Source: Singulisphaera sp. GP187 (GTDB lineage Bacteria; Planctomycetota; Planctomycetia; Isosphaerales; Isosphaeraceae). Taken from it: a stretch of 64,000 nucleotides of DNA. The notes beneath the pieces are model-generated. The model saw only the letters and a list, made by a program, of their open reading frames with translations, ran no database searches and was not told where the DNA came from. The stretch is from positions 834,727-898,726 of the forward strand of contig NZ_FSRB01000002.1 of assembly GCF_900129635.1 (NCBI RefSeq). Direction: 5' to 3'. Position numbers and translations under genes: made by a program. Positions 27,078-35,748 of the stretch are shown here, piece after piece; the stretch's first letter is position 1; the number at the start of each line of letters is the position of its first letter.

Positions 27078-29342
27078 TCAGATCACGTCCACGACCTGCC
27101 TGTCGTTGCAATCCGCGGTCGGCAGAAACTCGAGGTTGCCGGTGGCGACGTCGTAGATCGTTCCGACGATGGCCAACCGCCCGTCTTGAACGAGGCCGTT
27201 GAGCGTCTGGCTCTCCTGGAGGATCTCCTCGACCACGCGCGCGACGTTGCGCCGGGCCACATCGTTGACGAATGTTTCTTTTTCGGATGGCGACATGAGC
27301 GCGAGATTCTGAGCGCGGAGTGGGTCGATCGATTTCTGAATGTCGCGCACGATGAATTCGAGATGTTCACAACCCGAGCTACTGGCGGCGGTCTCGGGGG
27401 CGCAGGCGAGGTTAACGGCCGCGGTCACGGCGCCGCAACGCGTGTGTCCCAAGACCAGGATCAGCTTGGCCCCGGCGACGGTACAGCCGTATTCGATGCT
27501 GCCCATGACCTTCCGGCTCGTGATGTTCCCCGCGATTCGGACGCTGAAGACGTCACCCACTCCCAGGTCGAAGAGCAGCTCGGCGGGCGTCCGGGAGTCG
27601 ATGCAACTGACTACGATGGCCAGGGGATGCTGGCCGCTGGCCGTGGCAATCACCTGGCTCGTGAGGTCACGGGTCAGACGTTGACCGGTGCGGAACCGCT
27701 CGTGGCCTTCCTTGAGAAGTTGGAGCACTTGCCCCGGGGTGGACGTGCGCTGGATGTCGCGGGAGGAGTAGTCCACGTACTGGGTCTGATCCTGAAGCTC
27801 GTATTGGCTTCGGAACCCGCGCAGACTGACCTCCACGCCGCGGGCCGGCGCGGTTTGCTCTTTGAAGTCCCGGATCAGGCTCAGCACGTCTGGGTCGATA
27901 TAATCCGTGTCATGGGCGTCGAGCAGGATGTGACCGCCGCGGGGCACTTCATTCAGGGCCAGGGCCAGGGCGGCCCGGTTGAGGAAACTGACCTGAGTGG
28001 CCAGCTTGATCCGGATGACTTCGCCCCCCAGGTGCTTCTCCACGGTCCGGCGCAACGGACGGCGGACGTTGCTGCCGAGGATGAAGGCTGTGCTGACCGC
28101 AAGCCCGATCAGGATGCCGACCAGGAGGTCGGTCAGGACGATGGACACGACGGTCAACGCGAACGGCAGGAACTGGTAACGCCCCTGGTTCCACATCTGC
28201 CGGACGAGCGCCGGGCTGGCCAGTTTGACGCCCGTGACCAGGAGGATCGCCGCCAGGCAGGACAACGGGATCAGGTTCAGCCACCCGGGCAGGAGCGTGA
28301 CGCTGACCAGCAACAAGATGCCGTGGATGATCGTTGCGAGTCGCGTTTTGCTTCCGGCGTTGAGACTCACGGAGCTGCGGATGACCACTGAGGTGACCGG
28401 GAGGCCGCCAATCATCCCGGCGACCACGTTGCCGATCCCCTGGGCCCAGAGCTCCCGGCTCGGGGGTGAGTTCCGTTTCCGAGGGTCGAGCTTGTCGACC
28501 GCTTCCAGGTTCAAGAGCGATTGCAACGAGGCCACGGCGGCCAGGGTGAGGGCGGCGACGTACACGGCCGGATTCGACCACTGCGAGAAGTCGGGGTGCT
28601 GGAAATACTGGCGGTAGCCGGCCAGGCTCTCGGCCACCGGCACCTGCACGAGGTGACTCGCCCCAATCACCCAGCGCCCGCCGAGTTGCCGGAAGAACAG
28701 GTTGAGCCCGATGCCCAGGAGGACCACGACCAAGGCGATCGGAAGGCCCGATTTCTTCCGTTGTCCCCACTGGTTCCAGACGATCAGCACCGCGATCGAC
28801 ACGAGGCCGATGACGGCGGAACCGGGCTGGATATGCCCGAGCAGCTCGCCGAGCTCGGAAAACGAGTTCTCATGATCCCGCTGGAAAAAGGCCATATTCC
28901 CTTCCGGGTCGGGGTCGTGTCCTAACACGTGGGGAATCTGCTTGAGGATGAGGATCACCCCGATGGCGGCGAGCAGGCCCTTGATCACGCTCGAGGGGAA
29001 GAAGGCGGCGAGGAACCCGGCCTGAGCGACCCCTAACGCGATCTGAATCAGGCCGGCGATCACCATCGCCGTCAGGAACGTCTGGAACGACCCCAGCGAA
29101 ACGATCTGCGCCGCCACGACGGCCGTCAGACCGGCGGCAGGGCCGCTCACACAGCTCTGTGACCCGCTCAGCATTCCGACCAAGATGCCGCCGACGATTC
29201 CGGCCAGCACGCCTGAAAACAAAGGGGCGTTGGATGCCAACGCCACCCCCAGGCACAACGGCAGAGCGACGAGGAACACAACCACTCCGGCTGTGAGATC
29301 GCGAGTGAACGTCGATGGCGACAGGTCCATGTTGGATGTCAT
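27078..29342 (-). CDS. SulP-family bicarbonate/sulfate transporter fused to beta-carbonic anhydrase
   Basis: A 754-residue fusion. The SulP transporter (about residues 10-430, ten or more hydrophobic segments, SGPAAGLTAVVAAQ and SVVIRSSVSLNAGSKT) is followed by a STAS-like domain (about 440-530, GGHILLDAHDTDYID). A beta-carbonic anhydrase completes the protein (about 555-750) with zinc-ligand motifs CIDSR and GHTRCGA. Such fusions are known and are thought to couple bicarbonate transport to CO2 hydration; the transported ion is inferred. ATG 29342 starts MTSNMDLSPSTFTRD, with GAGG just upstream; the longer frame to 29558 lacks coding character. Confidence 0.92.
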   Translation of the reverse strand: MTSNMDLSPSTFTRDLTAGVVVFLVALPLCLGVALASNAPLFSGVLAGIVGGILVGMLSGSQSCVSGPAAGLTAVVAAQIVSLGSFQTFLTAMVIAGLIQIALGVAQAGFLAAFFPSSVIKGLLAAIGVILILKQIPHVLGHDPDPEGNMAFFQRDHENSFSELGELLGHIQPGSAVIGLVSIAVLIVWNQWGQRKKSGLPIALVVVLLGIGLNLFFRQLGGRWVIGASHLVQVPVAESLAGYRQYFQHPDFSQWSNPAVYVAALTLAAVASLQSLLNLEAVDKLDPRKRNSPPSRELWAQGIGNVVAGMIGGLPVTSVVIRSSVSLNAGSKTRLATIIHGILLLVSVTLLPGWLNLIPLSCLAAILLVTGVKLASPALVRQMWNQGRYQFLPFALTVVSIVLTDLLVGILIGLAVSTAFILGSNVRRPLRRTVEKHLGGEVIRIKLATQVSFLNRAALALALNEVPRGGHILLDAHDTDYIDPDVLSLIRDFKEQTAPARGVEVSLRGFRSQYELQDQTQYVDYSSRDIQRTSTPGQVLQLLKEGHERFRTGQRLTRDLTSQVIATASGQHPLAIVVSCIDSRTPAELLFDLGVGDVFSVRIAGNITSRKVMGSIEYGCTVAGAKLILVLGHTRCGAVTAAVNLACAPETAASSSGCEHLEFIVRDIQKSIDPLRAQNLALMSPSEKETFVNDVARRNVARVVEEILQESQTLNGLVQDGRLAIVGTIYDVATGNLEFLPTADCNDRQVVDVI

Positions 29343-29550
29343 GGAGGCCTCTTTTTTGGGGGGGGAGAGGATCTCTTTCCGGCAGTTTACCGTTTCTGAG
29401 ATCCCTGGCCTCCCCCACTTTTTTTTTTCGGCGGTGTGGAACCTCCTTGGTCCCTCGGATGACTCGAGAGCCTGTCCGGGTCGGAAATACCGATCAGCGT
29501 CAGCGAATGAGAACCCGTAAAGCAGGGAAGTCCGGGGGCCACTCGGAACC

Positions 29551-29559
29551 CGTGGCACC
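29551..29559. repeat. Target-site duplication, left (CGTGGCACC)
   Basis: The nine bases CGTGGCACC occur here and at 31122-31130, directly outside the two ends of the insertion sequence. IS4-type elements usually duplicate 9-12 bases. Confidence 0.85.
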
Positions 29560-29666
29560 CAACGTCAGTAACTCGGCGTCGTCAACAACGGATGTAACTC
29601 TCACCGGACCAGAGAATTACTGCCGCTCCGTGGCTGCGGTTCGTTCGAGAGAAGGGGGGGCAAAAA

Positions 29667-29736
29667 ATCGCCGTTCTTCGTCATGATGGGTGCGGCTAGC
29701 AACCGGCACTCACCTGGATTGAGGAAGAACGGCGAT
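29667..29736 (+). promoter_or_regulatory. Inverted repeat covering the transposase start codon
   Basis: A perfect 13-base inverted repeat, ATCGCCGTTCTTC (29667-29679) and GAAGAACGGCGAT (29724-29736), places part of the ribosome site (GAGGAAG, 29721-29727) and the ATG at 29735 inside a stem. A transcript entering from outside the element would fold the start codon away; one starting between the arms would not. This resembles protection from outside transcription in other insertion sequences (inference). Confidence 0.7.
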
Positions 29737-31102
29737 GAAGGCAGCTCGGACGCTGCAAGGCTTGCAGCAACCGCAGTCGTTGATCGGCTATGTCCGACAG
29801 TTTCTCACCCCGACGGTCTGGAAGCAAGCCCGAGGGGTTGTTCCTCAAAGGCGGTCGGCGCCGCGGTGGGATCTCCAGCCACTGGTCGTGGTCATGCTCG
29901 CCATGACCTGGGCCACCGGCGACTCCGAGTCCGAGAGGTTTGAGAAGGCCCGGGGATACTACGTCGCCTGCCATGAGTCGCGAAGACGCCCGGGAAAGAC
30001 CCTCGTCGGCTTCCAGAAAGCGATGCGACGCGTCCCCATGCGACAACTCAGGGCGTTGGCCGCGGGGGTTCGGCAACAGATCCACGCCCGACTGGGGTCG
30101 CGGCGGATTGTCGACGGCTTCGAGCCGATGGGCTGCGACGGCTCGCGGATCGAGTGCCCCCGCACCCCCGAGTTGGAACGGGGACTCGGGCAGGCCGGCA
30201 AGAACGACGCGGCCCCCAACGTCTGGCTGACGGCGTTCGTCCACTTGCCCACGGGACTGCTTTGGTCGTGGCGACTCGGCCCGGGCACCGCGGCCGAGCA
30301 AGAGCATTTGAGGCACTTGCTCGCCACCCTCTCGCCCGAGGCCCTGATCGTCTGCGACGCCGCTTATATGGGCTTCGATCTGGTCCGGGCGATCCTCGGT
30401 GTCAAGCGATCGTTCCTGTTCCGGATGTCGTCGCGGGTCGACCTCTACACCCTCGAAGTGGCGAACCTGGAGGATTGGACCGAAGGCCCTGTCTTGTACT
30501 GGCCGAACTATGTCCAGAAGAAAGGGGAAGCGCCGATCCAATGCCGCTTGATCCGGATCCCGGCCAAGGGCAAGGGTAAGGGGTCGGTCAAACGCGACGT
30601 CTGGCTCCTGACCGACGTCCTCGACCCAGCCCGGATGTCGGCGGCGACGGCCGCCAAATTCTACCGCTGGAGATGGCGTAATGAAGGACTATTTCGCACA
30701 TACAAGCGTATAATCAATAAATTGAAACTCGCTAGCCGCACGGTGGCCTTGGTGCATCGCGAGGCCGAGTTGTCACTGCTGGCCACGCAGATCCTCCTGG
30801 CGCATGCCGACCTGGCGCTTCGGCCGGCGTCGGCGTCGGCGACCGATGGCCCAGTGATCAGCCCCCGCAAAGTTCTGATCGAGATCCGCAAGGAGATCGA
30901 CGCGGCCGTGAAACCCAAGGCCAAGTGTTACCACAAGCGACTCGCGGGCTGCCGCGCCGGGTGCCGGAAGCAGAAGAGCCCGAAAGCCACACGCAAGTGG
31001 CCTCGTCGCAAACCGCATAAGCCGCCGAAACCGCCTGTGCTCCACACCCTGACTCAGGAACAGAAAGCCTTGCTAAACAAGCACATGAGTGCAGTAGGAT
31101 GA
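29735..31102 (+). CDS. IS4-family DDE transposase
   Basis: A 455-residue transposase. DDE residues are readable: Asp in GCDGSRIECP (about residue 135), Asp in ALIVCDAAYMGFD (about 210), and the IS4 signature YRWRWRNEGLFRTYK (about 310), which fits Y-x2-R-x3-E-x6-K exactly. The C-terminus is Lys/Arg/Pro-rich (KWPRRKPHKPPKPP). It appears full length and intact, so the element may be active. The ribosome site is GAGGAAG seven bases upstream, within the hairpin described separately. Confidence 0.93.
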   Translation: MKAARTLQGLQQPQSLIGYVRQFLTPTVWKQARGVVPQRRSAPRWDLQPLVVVMLAMTWATGDSESERFEKARGYYVACHESRRRPGKTLVGFQKAMRRVPMRQLRALAAGVRQQIHARLGSRRIVDGFEPMGCDGSRIECPRTPELERGLGQAGKNDAAPNVWLTAFVHLPTGLLWSWRLGPGTAAEQEHLRHLLATLSPEALIVCDAAYMGFDLVRAILGVKRSFLFRMSSRVDLYTLEVANLEDWTEGPVLYWPNYVQKKGEAPIQCRLIRIPAKGKGKGSVKRDVWLLTDVLDPARMSAATAAKFYRWRWRNEGLFRTYKRIINKLKLASRTVALVHREAELSLLATQILLAHADLALRPASASATDGPVISPRKVLIEIRKEIDAAVKPKAKCYHKRLAGCRAGCRKQKSPKATRKWPRRKPHKPPKPPVLHTLTQEQKALLNKHMSAVG

Positions 31103-31121
31103 GGCATCAGTAATCGACGTT

Positions 31122-31130
31122 GCGTGGCAC
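31122..31130. repeat. Target-site duplication, right (CGTGGCACC)
   Basis: Direct repeat of 29551-29559, abutting the right end of the insertion sequence. Confidence 0.85.
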
Positions 31131-31215
31131 CCGGAAGGGATCACCGTATCCATCGGAAAGCGTCGGTTGCTTTGCCGGATGCGCGGGCCGCCTGGGGAGC
31201 GATCGGTCCCTTCTG

Positions 31216-31578
31216 TCAGGAAGGGGTCAGTCCGTCCACGGGGGGCGAGTCGCGGGGAAAGCTGATCGTTACGAGGAGCGAGGCGTCCTCGATTCCGAGG
31301 ACCGAGTGGAGTTGCTCACCCGGAACGTAGAGCAGTTGGCCCGCCGCCAGTTCGTGGGTGATGCCAGCGGTCGTGAACGCGATCCGGCCTTCCAGGCAGT
31401 GGACCGTGATCGCTCCCCGGGTCTTGTGGGGAGGGATCTCCTTGCCTCGGGGGATGATCAGCCGGATCGCCTCGAGGTTCTCGTTCTTGATCAGGGTCGT
31501 TGTTTTCGTGCCGGCCAGCGCCGGCCCGAGTGGGCGGACATCAATGACCTCGCCCGGATTTGCATGAGGAATCGCCAT
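31216..31578 (-). CDS. Small cupin-domain protein
   Basis: A 120-residue single-domain cupin. Cupin motif 1 appears as PPHKTRGAITVHCLEGRI (about residues 48-65) and motif 2 as LLYVPGEQLHSVLG (about 80-93); the His residues could bind a metal. ATG 31578 has AAGGAG eight bases upstream; the longer frame starting at 31698 is unlikely. It lies 141 bases downstream of the NO reductase gene on the same strand and may be the last gene of a nitrosative-stress unit. Cupins of this kind are often found next to NO reductase and globin genes; the role is inferred. Confidence 0.8.
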   Translation of the reverse strand: MAIPHANPGEVIDVRPLGPALAGTKTTTLIKNENLEAIRLIIPRGKEIPPHKTRGAITVHCLEGRIAFTTAGITHELAAGQLLYVPGEQLHSVLGIEDASLLVTISFPRDSPPVDGLTPS

Positions 31579-31719
31579 GAGACTCGCTCCTTTTCGTGCC
31601 CTTACCACGGACAAGAGTCGACGCGGGATCGGATGAGGGTGGAGGGGAGGCGAACTGTCTTCAGGAGATCGCTCGGCCCCCTCTTTACGCGTTCTCAATC
31701 GTTGGTCAACGTCGAAGGA

Positions 31720-34095
31720 TTACCGAGCCAGTTCAGGCTCGGTTCGTTCCGTCGCGGGGCGATCGAGCCCGCCCACGCTGTCCTGCTCTGCCGTGATCGA
31801 CCATCCGGTCTTGAGGCCCACCACGAACCAGCCCAAGGCGAACAGGCCGGCGGCGAAAATCGTGTCTCCGACGACTCGCATCCAGCGAAGCGAGTGCATC
31901 GTCGGCGTCTGCATGAATTCGGCCGATCGCGCATACCAGGTGCCGTGCTCGACGCTCGCCCAGGTCTGCAACAGGCCGACCGGCAGCAAGCTCAGGAGTA
32001 CCATCAGCGACAGCCCAATGTTGATCGCCCAGAAGGCGAAGGCCAAGCTCCCGGTCTTCCAGATATGGCGCGTTGTCAATCCCTTCAGGCAGAACAGCAT
32101 CAGGCCGATCCCGAGCATGCCGTAGACCCCGAAGAGCGCGGTGTGGCCGTGCACCGCCGTCGTGTTCAGCCCTTGCATGTAATAGAGGGCGAGCGGCGGG
32201 TTGATCAGGAAGCCGAACAGGCCCGCGCCCACGAAGTTCCAGAACGCCACGGCGACGAAGAAGAGGATCGGCCATTGGTACGCCCCCACCCACGGCCGCA
32301 CTCGACTTAGCGTCAGGTTCTCATAGGCCTCGAACCCGATCAGGACCAACGGGACCACCTCCAGTGAGCTGAACGTCGCTCCCAGCGCCAGGATACCTGT
32401 CGGGGTGCCGGCGAAGTAGATGTGGTGGAACGTCCCGATGATCCCGCCGGTCAAGAAGACGGTCGTCGAGAACAGGACCGCCGCGGTGGCCGTGGCCGTC
32501 CGGAGCAAGCCCATCCGCGTGAACAGGAAGGCGATCACCACGGTGGCGAAGACCTCGAAGAAGCCCTCGACCCAGAGGTGAACCACCCACCACCGCCAAT
32601 ATTCGGCGATCGCCAGGTTCGTCTGCCGATGCCAGAACAAGCCAGGGACATAAAACAGCGGGATTGCGGCCGAGGCGAGCAAGAAGAGCGCCAGCAGGTG
32701 CCGGTTCTCTCCCGACCGGAAGGCGGGCCACATCGCTCGGACCATCAGGAGCAGCCAGAGAAACAGGCCGACGGTCAGGAAGAGCTGCCAGAACCTGCCC
32801 AGGTCGACATATTCATACCCTTGGTGGCCGAACCAGAAGTTCATCGCGAGGCCCATCCGCTGCCGGGTGGCGTACCACTGACCGACCATCGAGCCGACGA
32901 CGATGATCAGCAAGCAGACGAACAGGAAGTTGACGCCCAGCCGCTGGAATTTCGGCTCGTGCCCTGAGATCGCCGGCGCCATGAATAAGCCGGTGGCCAG
33001 CCAGGCGGTGGCGATCCAGAAGATCGCCAGTTGGGTATGCCAGGTGCGGGTCACGGAATACGGGATCCACTCGGCCAGTGGGAAGCCGTAGAAGCCCGAG
33101 CCCTCCACGCCGTAGTGCGCCGTCAGGATTCCACAGCCGATCTGGACGAGGATCAGCGCCATGACGACCCAGAAGTATTTCAAGGTCGCACTCATTGAGA
33201 GCGTGGGCTGGAAGGCGAGCAACGGGTCCTGGTCGGGCAACTCATGGCTGTCGTCCGTCTTGCCGTGTTGGATGGCGAAGTACCAGGCCAGGGTCCCGAT
33301 GCCCGCCAGCAGGACCACAAAGCTGATCAACGACCAGATGACGATCGTTCCGGACGGCTTGTTGTCGATCAAGGACTCGGCCGGCCAATTATTGGTGTAG
33401 GTGATCTCACCGCCGGGCCGATTCGTGGCGCAGACCCAGGAGGCCCAGAAGAAGAAGGCATTGAGCTGCCGCATCCGTTGCGGGTCGCGAATCGCGTTGG
33501 CTGGGATCGCGTACGCGTCCCGCAGCTTGTGGGCCTCCGGATCATTGCCGAACAGCGAAGCGTAGTGGTTGCCGATGTCCTGGATCGCCGCGGCCCGTAA
33601 CGGCGAGATCACCAGATCCCCCGTCTTCGGGTCATACGTATTGCGGCGGATCTCGTTTTTCAGCCGCGCTTTCAGGGCCGCTTGATCCTCGTCCGTCAGC
33701 GCGGTGAATGGCTGATCGTGATCGGCTCGGGCCCAATGGTCGAGCAGCCAGGTCGCCTCCCGGTGCAGCCAGTCGGCCGACCAGTCGGGCGCGACATAGG
33801 CGCCATGGCCCCAGACGGAGCCCACTTCCTGGCCTCCCATCGACTGCCAGACATTCTGTCCGTCCTTGATGTCTTGACCCGTGAACTGGACTTGACCGTC
33901 GCTCGTGACAACCCGATCGGGGATCGGTGGGGCCATCCGGTAGACTTCGCGCCCGTAGTAGCCGAGCACCGCGAACGAGGCGGCGATCACGGCCCCGAGG
34001 CTGACCCAGAGCTTGGTGTAGCGGATGGTTGCCGCGCTCGCTCGCGCGGAGGAACCGTCACTGGTCGTTCGCAACTCCGCGTTCTTGTCGTCCAT
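31720..34095 (-). CDS. norZ: Quinol-dependent nitric oxide reductase (qNOR)
   Basis: A 791-residue single-subunit NO reductase of the haem-copper oxidase superfamily. The N-terminus has one membrane segment and a periplasmic cytochrome-c-like domain (about 35-250) without a CXXCH haem motif, as expected for the quinol type. About twelve or more further membrane segments follow. Metal-ligand histidines are visible in TRTWHTQLAIF, VHLWVEGFFEVFA and IGTFHHIYFAG. It reduces two NO to N2O using quinol (family knowledge). ATG 34095 is chosen; a GTG at 34128 is possible. It is grouped with a globin and a cupin, fitting NO detoxification rather than full denitrification, as no nir or nos genes are here. 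Confidence 0.92.
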   Translation of the reverse strand: MDDKNAELRTTSDGSSARASAATIRYTKLWVSLGAVIAASFAVLGYYGREVYRMAPPIPDRVVTSDGQVQFTGQDIKDGQNVWQSMGGQEVGSVWGHGAYVAPDWSADWLHREATWLLDHWARADHDQPFTALTDEDQAALKARLKNEIRRNTYDPKTGDLVISPLRAAAIQDIGNHYASLFGNDPEAHKLRDAYAIPANAIRDPQRMRQLNAFFFWASWVCATNRPGGEITYTNNWPAESLIDNKPSGTIVIWSLISFVVLLAGIGTLAWYFAIQHGKTDDSHELPDQDPLLAFQPTLSMSATLKYFWVVMALILVQIGCGILTAHYGVEGSGFYGFPLAEWIPYSVTRTWHTQLAIFWIATAWLATGLFMAPAISGHEPKFQRLGVNFLFVCLLIIVVGSMVGQWYATRQRMGLAMNFWFGHQGYEYVDLGRFWQLFLTVGLFLWLLLMVRAMWPAFRSGENRHLLALFLLASAAIPLFYVPGLFWHRQTNLAIAEYWRWWVVHLWVEGFFEVFATVVIAFLFTRMGLLRTATATAAVLFSTTVFLTGGIIGTFHHIYFAGTPTGILALGATFSSLEVVPLVLIGFEAYENLTLSRVRPWVGAYQWPILFFVAVAFWNFVGAGLFGFLINPPLALYYMQGLNTTAVHGHTALFGVYGMLGIGLMLFCLKGLTTRHIWKTGSLAFAFWAINIGLSLMVLLSLLPVGLLQTWASVEHGTWYARSAEFMQTPTMHSLRWMRVVGDTIFAAGLFALGWFVVGLKTGWSITAEQDSVGGLDRPATERTEPELAR

Positions 34096-34324
34096 CGTCC
34101 TCGTCGTCTCCCCAAACGATGCGCGCACCGGGACCCGTTCAGGCCGTGTCGCCTTGTCACGCCCGCTGCGCCAATCTCAATTCTCCCGAGCGACCTCGCG
34201 GTCGCTCCGAGACTCGGTGCCCTTGTTGGCACCGGCTCTCAGCTTGGAGTGTCCCGCGCCTTGGTTGGGTGCACGGAGTCGGTGGCACTCACTGTGCACG
34301 AGTGGACTCGTGCTTGGAATGAAC

Positions 34325-34813
34325 CTATCTTTGATTCCCGGGGCCTGCCGCCGCCCCATCCACCAGCCTCAGGCTCTTGGTCAAGCCGTCTCGCATCCGC
34401 TGGGCGCGGACGAGGAATGCGTCGGCCTCCTGCAACGGGCAGAGGTCGCGCACCGTCGCTTCGAAGAGCTCGATCCAGCGGCCGAAATGCGCTTCACTGA
34501 GCGCGTCGATCAAACGGTGCCGCTCCACCGGCCTGCCGGAGTAGCGGCCCGTCCGCAGCAGGGCCGTCGACCAGAAGTCGATCATCCGACCCAGATGGCT
34601 TTCCCACTCGTGGATGTGTGCCTCGAACACCGGTCCGAGTTGCCCGTCCCGACGCGCCCGCTGGTAGAACTCCATGACCACGTCGTGGATCAGCCCTTCC
34701 GTGATCCCTTCGGCGTCCGGATGCGGAAGCCCGACCGGTTCCGTCAGGGGGAGCCGATAGGAACGGTGTGGGGCCGGTTCACCCATCCCATGAACGCTCG
34801 CTGGGCGTTCCAT
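34325..34813 (-). CDS. Group III truncated haemoglobin-like globin
   Basis: A 162-residue globin. The body runs from GITEGLIHDVVMEFYQRARRD to the C-terminus, with LGPVFEAHIHEWESHLGRM and the proximal-His helix SEAHFGRWIELFEATVRDLC, all typical of group III truncated globins. The N-terminal 30 residues are an extension. ATG 34813 has AAAGGA seven bases upstream, better than the ATG at 34837. Group III globins near NO reductases usually bind or detoxify NO or O2 (family inference). It lies 229 bases upstream of norZ and 300 bases from a consensus-like promoter. Confidence 0.85.
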   Translation of the reverse strand: MERPASVHGMGEPAPHRSYRLPLTEPVGLPHPDAEGITEGLIHDVVMEFYQRARRDGQLGPVFEAHIHEWESHLGRMIDFWSTALLRTGRYSGRPVERHRLIDALSEAHFGRWIELFEATVRDLCPLQEADAFLVRAQRMRDGLTKSLRLVDGAAAGPGNQR

Positions 34814-35114
34814 GTGTCGATCCTTTCTGTTTCCCATTCAAAGGCCGCGATCCGCGAGGACGCAGGCGCCTGCGGCGCCGCCTTTTAGGAGTCCGGCAGA
34901 TCGGTCTTCGCCACGCGAAGGAATTTGAGGATCGCCGTGCGATCGATCGTCCCCAGTCACTGAGTCTTTGGCCATCCACGCGGAAGGGCGGCGAACGTCG
35001 GCCATGACACCGCCTCGGCGCGCCTGACAGGGCGACCCACCGCCCTCTTTGAGATCGTGGAACGCCGATGAATGCCCTCGACCGTGGGGGACTCTAAATC
35101 TGTATTCTGAATCC
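34814..35114. other. Long leader between promoter and globin gene
   Basis: About 300 bases with no supported gene. A GC palindrome (GGCGCC repeats) occurs at 34860-34885. An open frame on the minus strand ends next to the globin start but has no ribosome site. It may be a long untranslated leader. Confidence 0.4.
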
Positions 35115-35142
35115 ATATTATAGTGGTCCAGGCGATTGTCAA
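35115..35142 (-). promoter_or_regulatory. Sigma70-like promoter for the globin/norZ unit, possible operator
   Basis: On the minus strand, a perfect TTGACA (35137-35142) is followed after 16 bases by TAATAT (35115-35120), overlapping a perfect TATAAT at 14-base spacing (35117-35122). Just downstream is ATTCAGAAT, a small palindrome that could be an operator for an Rrf2/NsrR-type repressor (inference). The stretch is markedly AT-rich against its surroundings. Confidence 0.55.
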
Positions 35143-35190
35143 TCGGCCGCTGGCATTTCCTCCTCTCGGTAGGGCGCAAGCGCGCGAGGC

Positions 35191-35457
35191 GTCACCGAGT
35201 ATCTGACCCGATTCTCCGACGACAGCTTGCGACTGGCGATCGACTTGGCCTGTCACCCTGACCAGGTGGTCTCGGCCGACGAGATCAGCCGGTCGTTTGC
35301 GATTTCGCGACGGCTCCCACTCGCCCAGCAAGCGTTCCTGAGCGTCCTCGACCAGTTCCGCCGTGAACAACTCCTGACCCGTCGGTCCGAACTGGTCACT
35401 CTGCTCGATAACCCACAACGACGCGGGGCTCGGCCCGAGAATTCGGACGAGGAATGA
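35191..35457 (+). pseudogene. Rrf2/NsrR-family regulator remnant with internal deletion
   Basis: The frame VTEYLTRFSDDSLRLAIDLA...DEISRSFAISR resembles the first 45 residues of NsrR (first helices of the winged-helix domain). It then jumps to LAQQAFLSVLDQF...SELVTLL, which resembles the C-terminal helix of the same family. The intervening recognition wing and the three Fe-S cysteines are missing, and no start codon precedes the frame (GTC stands where ATG is expected). It is divergent from the NO-detoxification genes, the usual place for nsrR. I infer a decayed NO-responsive repressor. Confidence 0.6.
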
Positions 35458-35609
35458 CGGCTCCTCTGACCTTCGAGGCCGAACCTTACGACAGTCGAGT
35501 GAAAACCTCCTGATTGGTGGGTTCCGTGCAGTCCCGAAGGGGGAACCGTTCATCGCCAGGGGGCGCAAGCCTTGAAAATTAAGATATGATTAAAGCAGAA
35601 TTGATTTTT

Positions 35610-35682
35610 GCATTTCCTACAGGGGCGACCGTCAAACGCGTAGGCCGGCTCTGACGGTCGACCCGCCTGGGCTGCAAAATGC
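35610..35682. repeat. R1 palindromic repeat, copy c (degenerate)
   Basis: GGGGCGACCGTCA (35622-35634) pairs with TGACGGTCGACCC (from 35652), with outer GCATTT/AAATGC at the ends. It lies in the 291-base gap between the nsrR remnant and the SGNH hydrolase gene. Confidence 0.6.
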
Positions 35683-35748
35683 GTGCATGACTTGTTGGGC
35701 TTGCAAGAGTCGCTGCGATCGCGTGGTAAATCGTTGGTGCGAGTCGAG

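Larger units (their letters stand above)
29560..31121 (+). mobile_element. Complete IS4-type insertion sequence, 1562 bp
   Basis: It has one transposase gene, imperfect terminal inverted repeats (left CAACGTCAGTAACT; right end read on the other strand CAACGTCGATTACT) and a 9-base direct repeat on both sides. The element sits between the SulP-carbonic anhydrase gene and the cupin gene and does not appear to interrupt a gene. An intact duplication suggests a fairly recent insertion. Confidence 0.88.

Noticed and set aside
26859..28391. 510-residue open frame on the plus strand
   Set aside because: Antisense to the clear SulP-carbonic anhydrase gene; composition is that of reversed hydrophobic codons.
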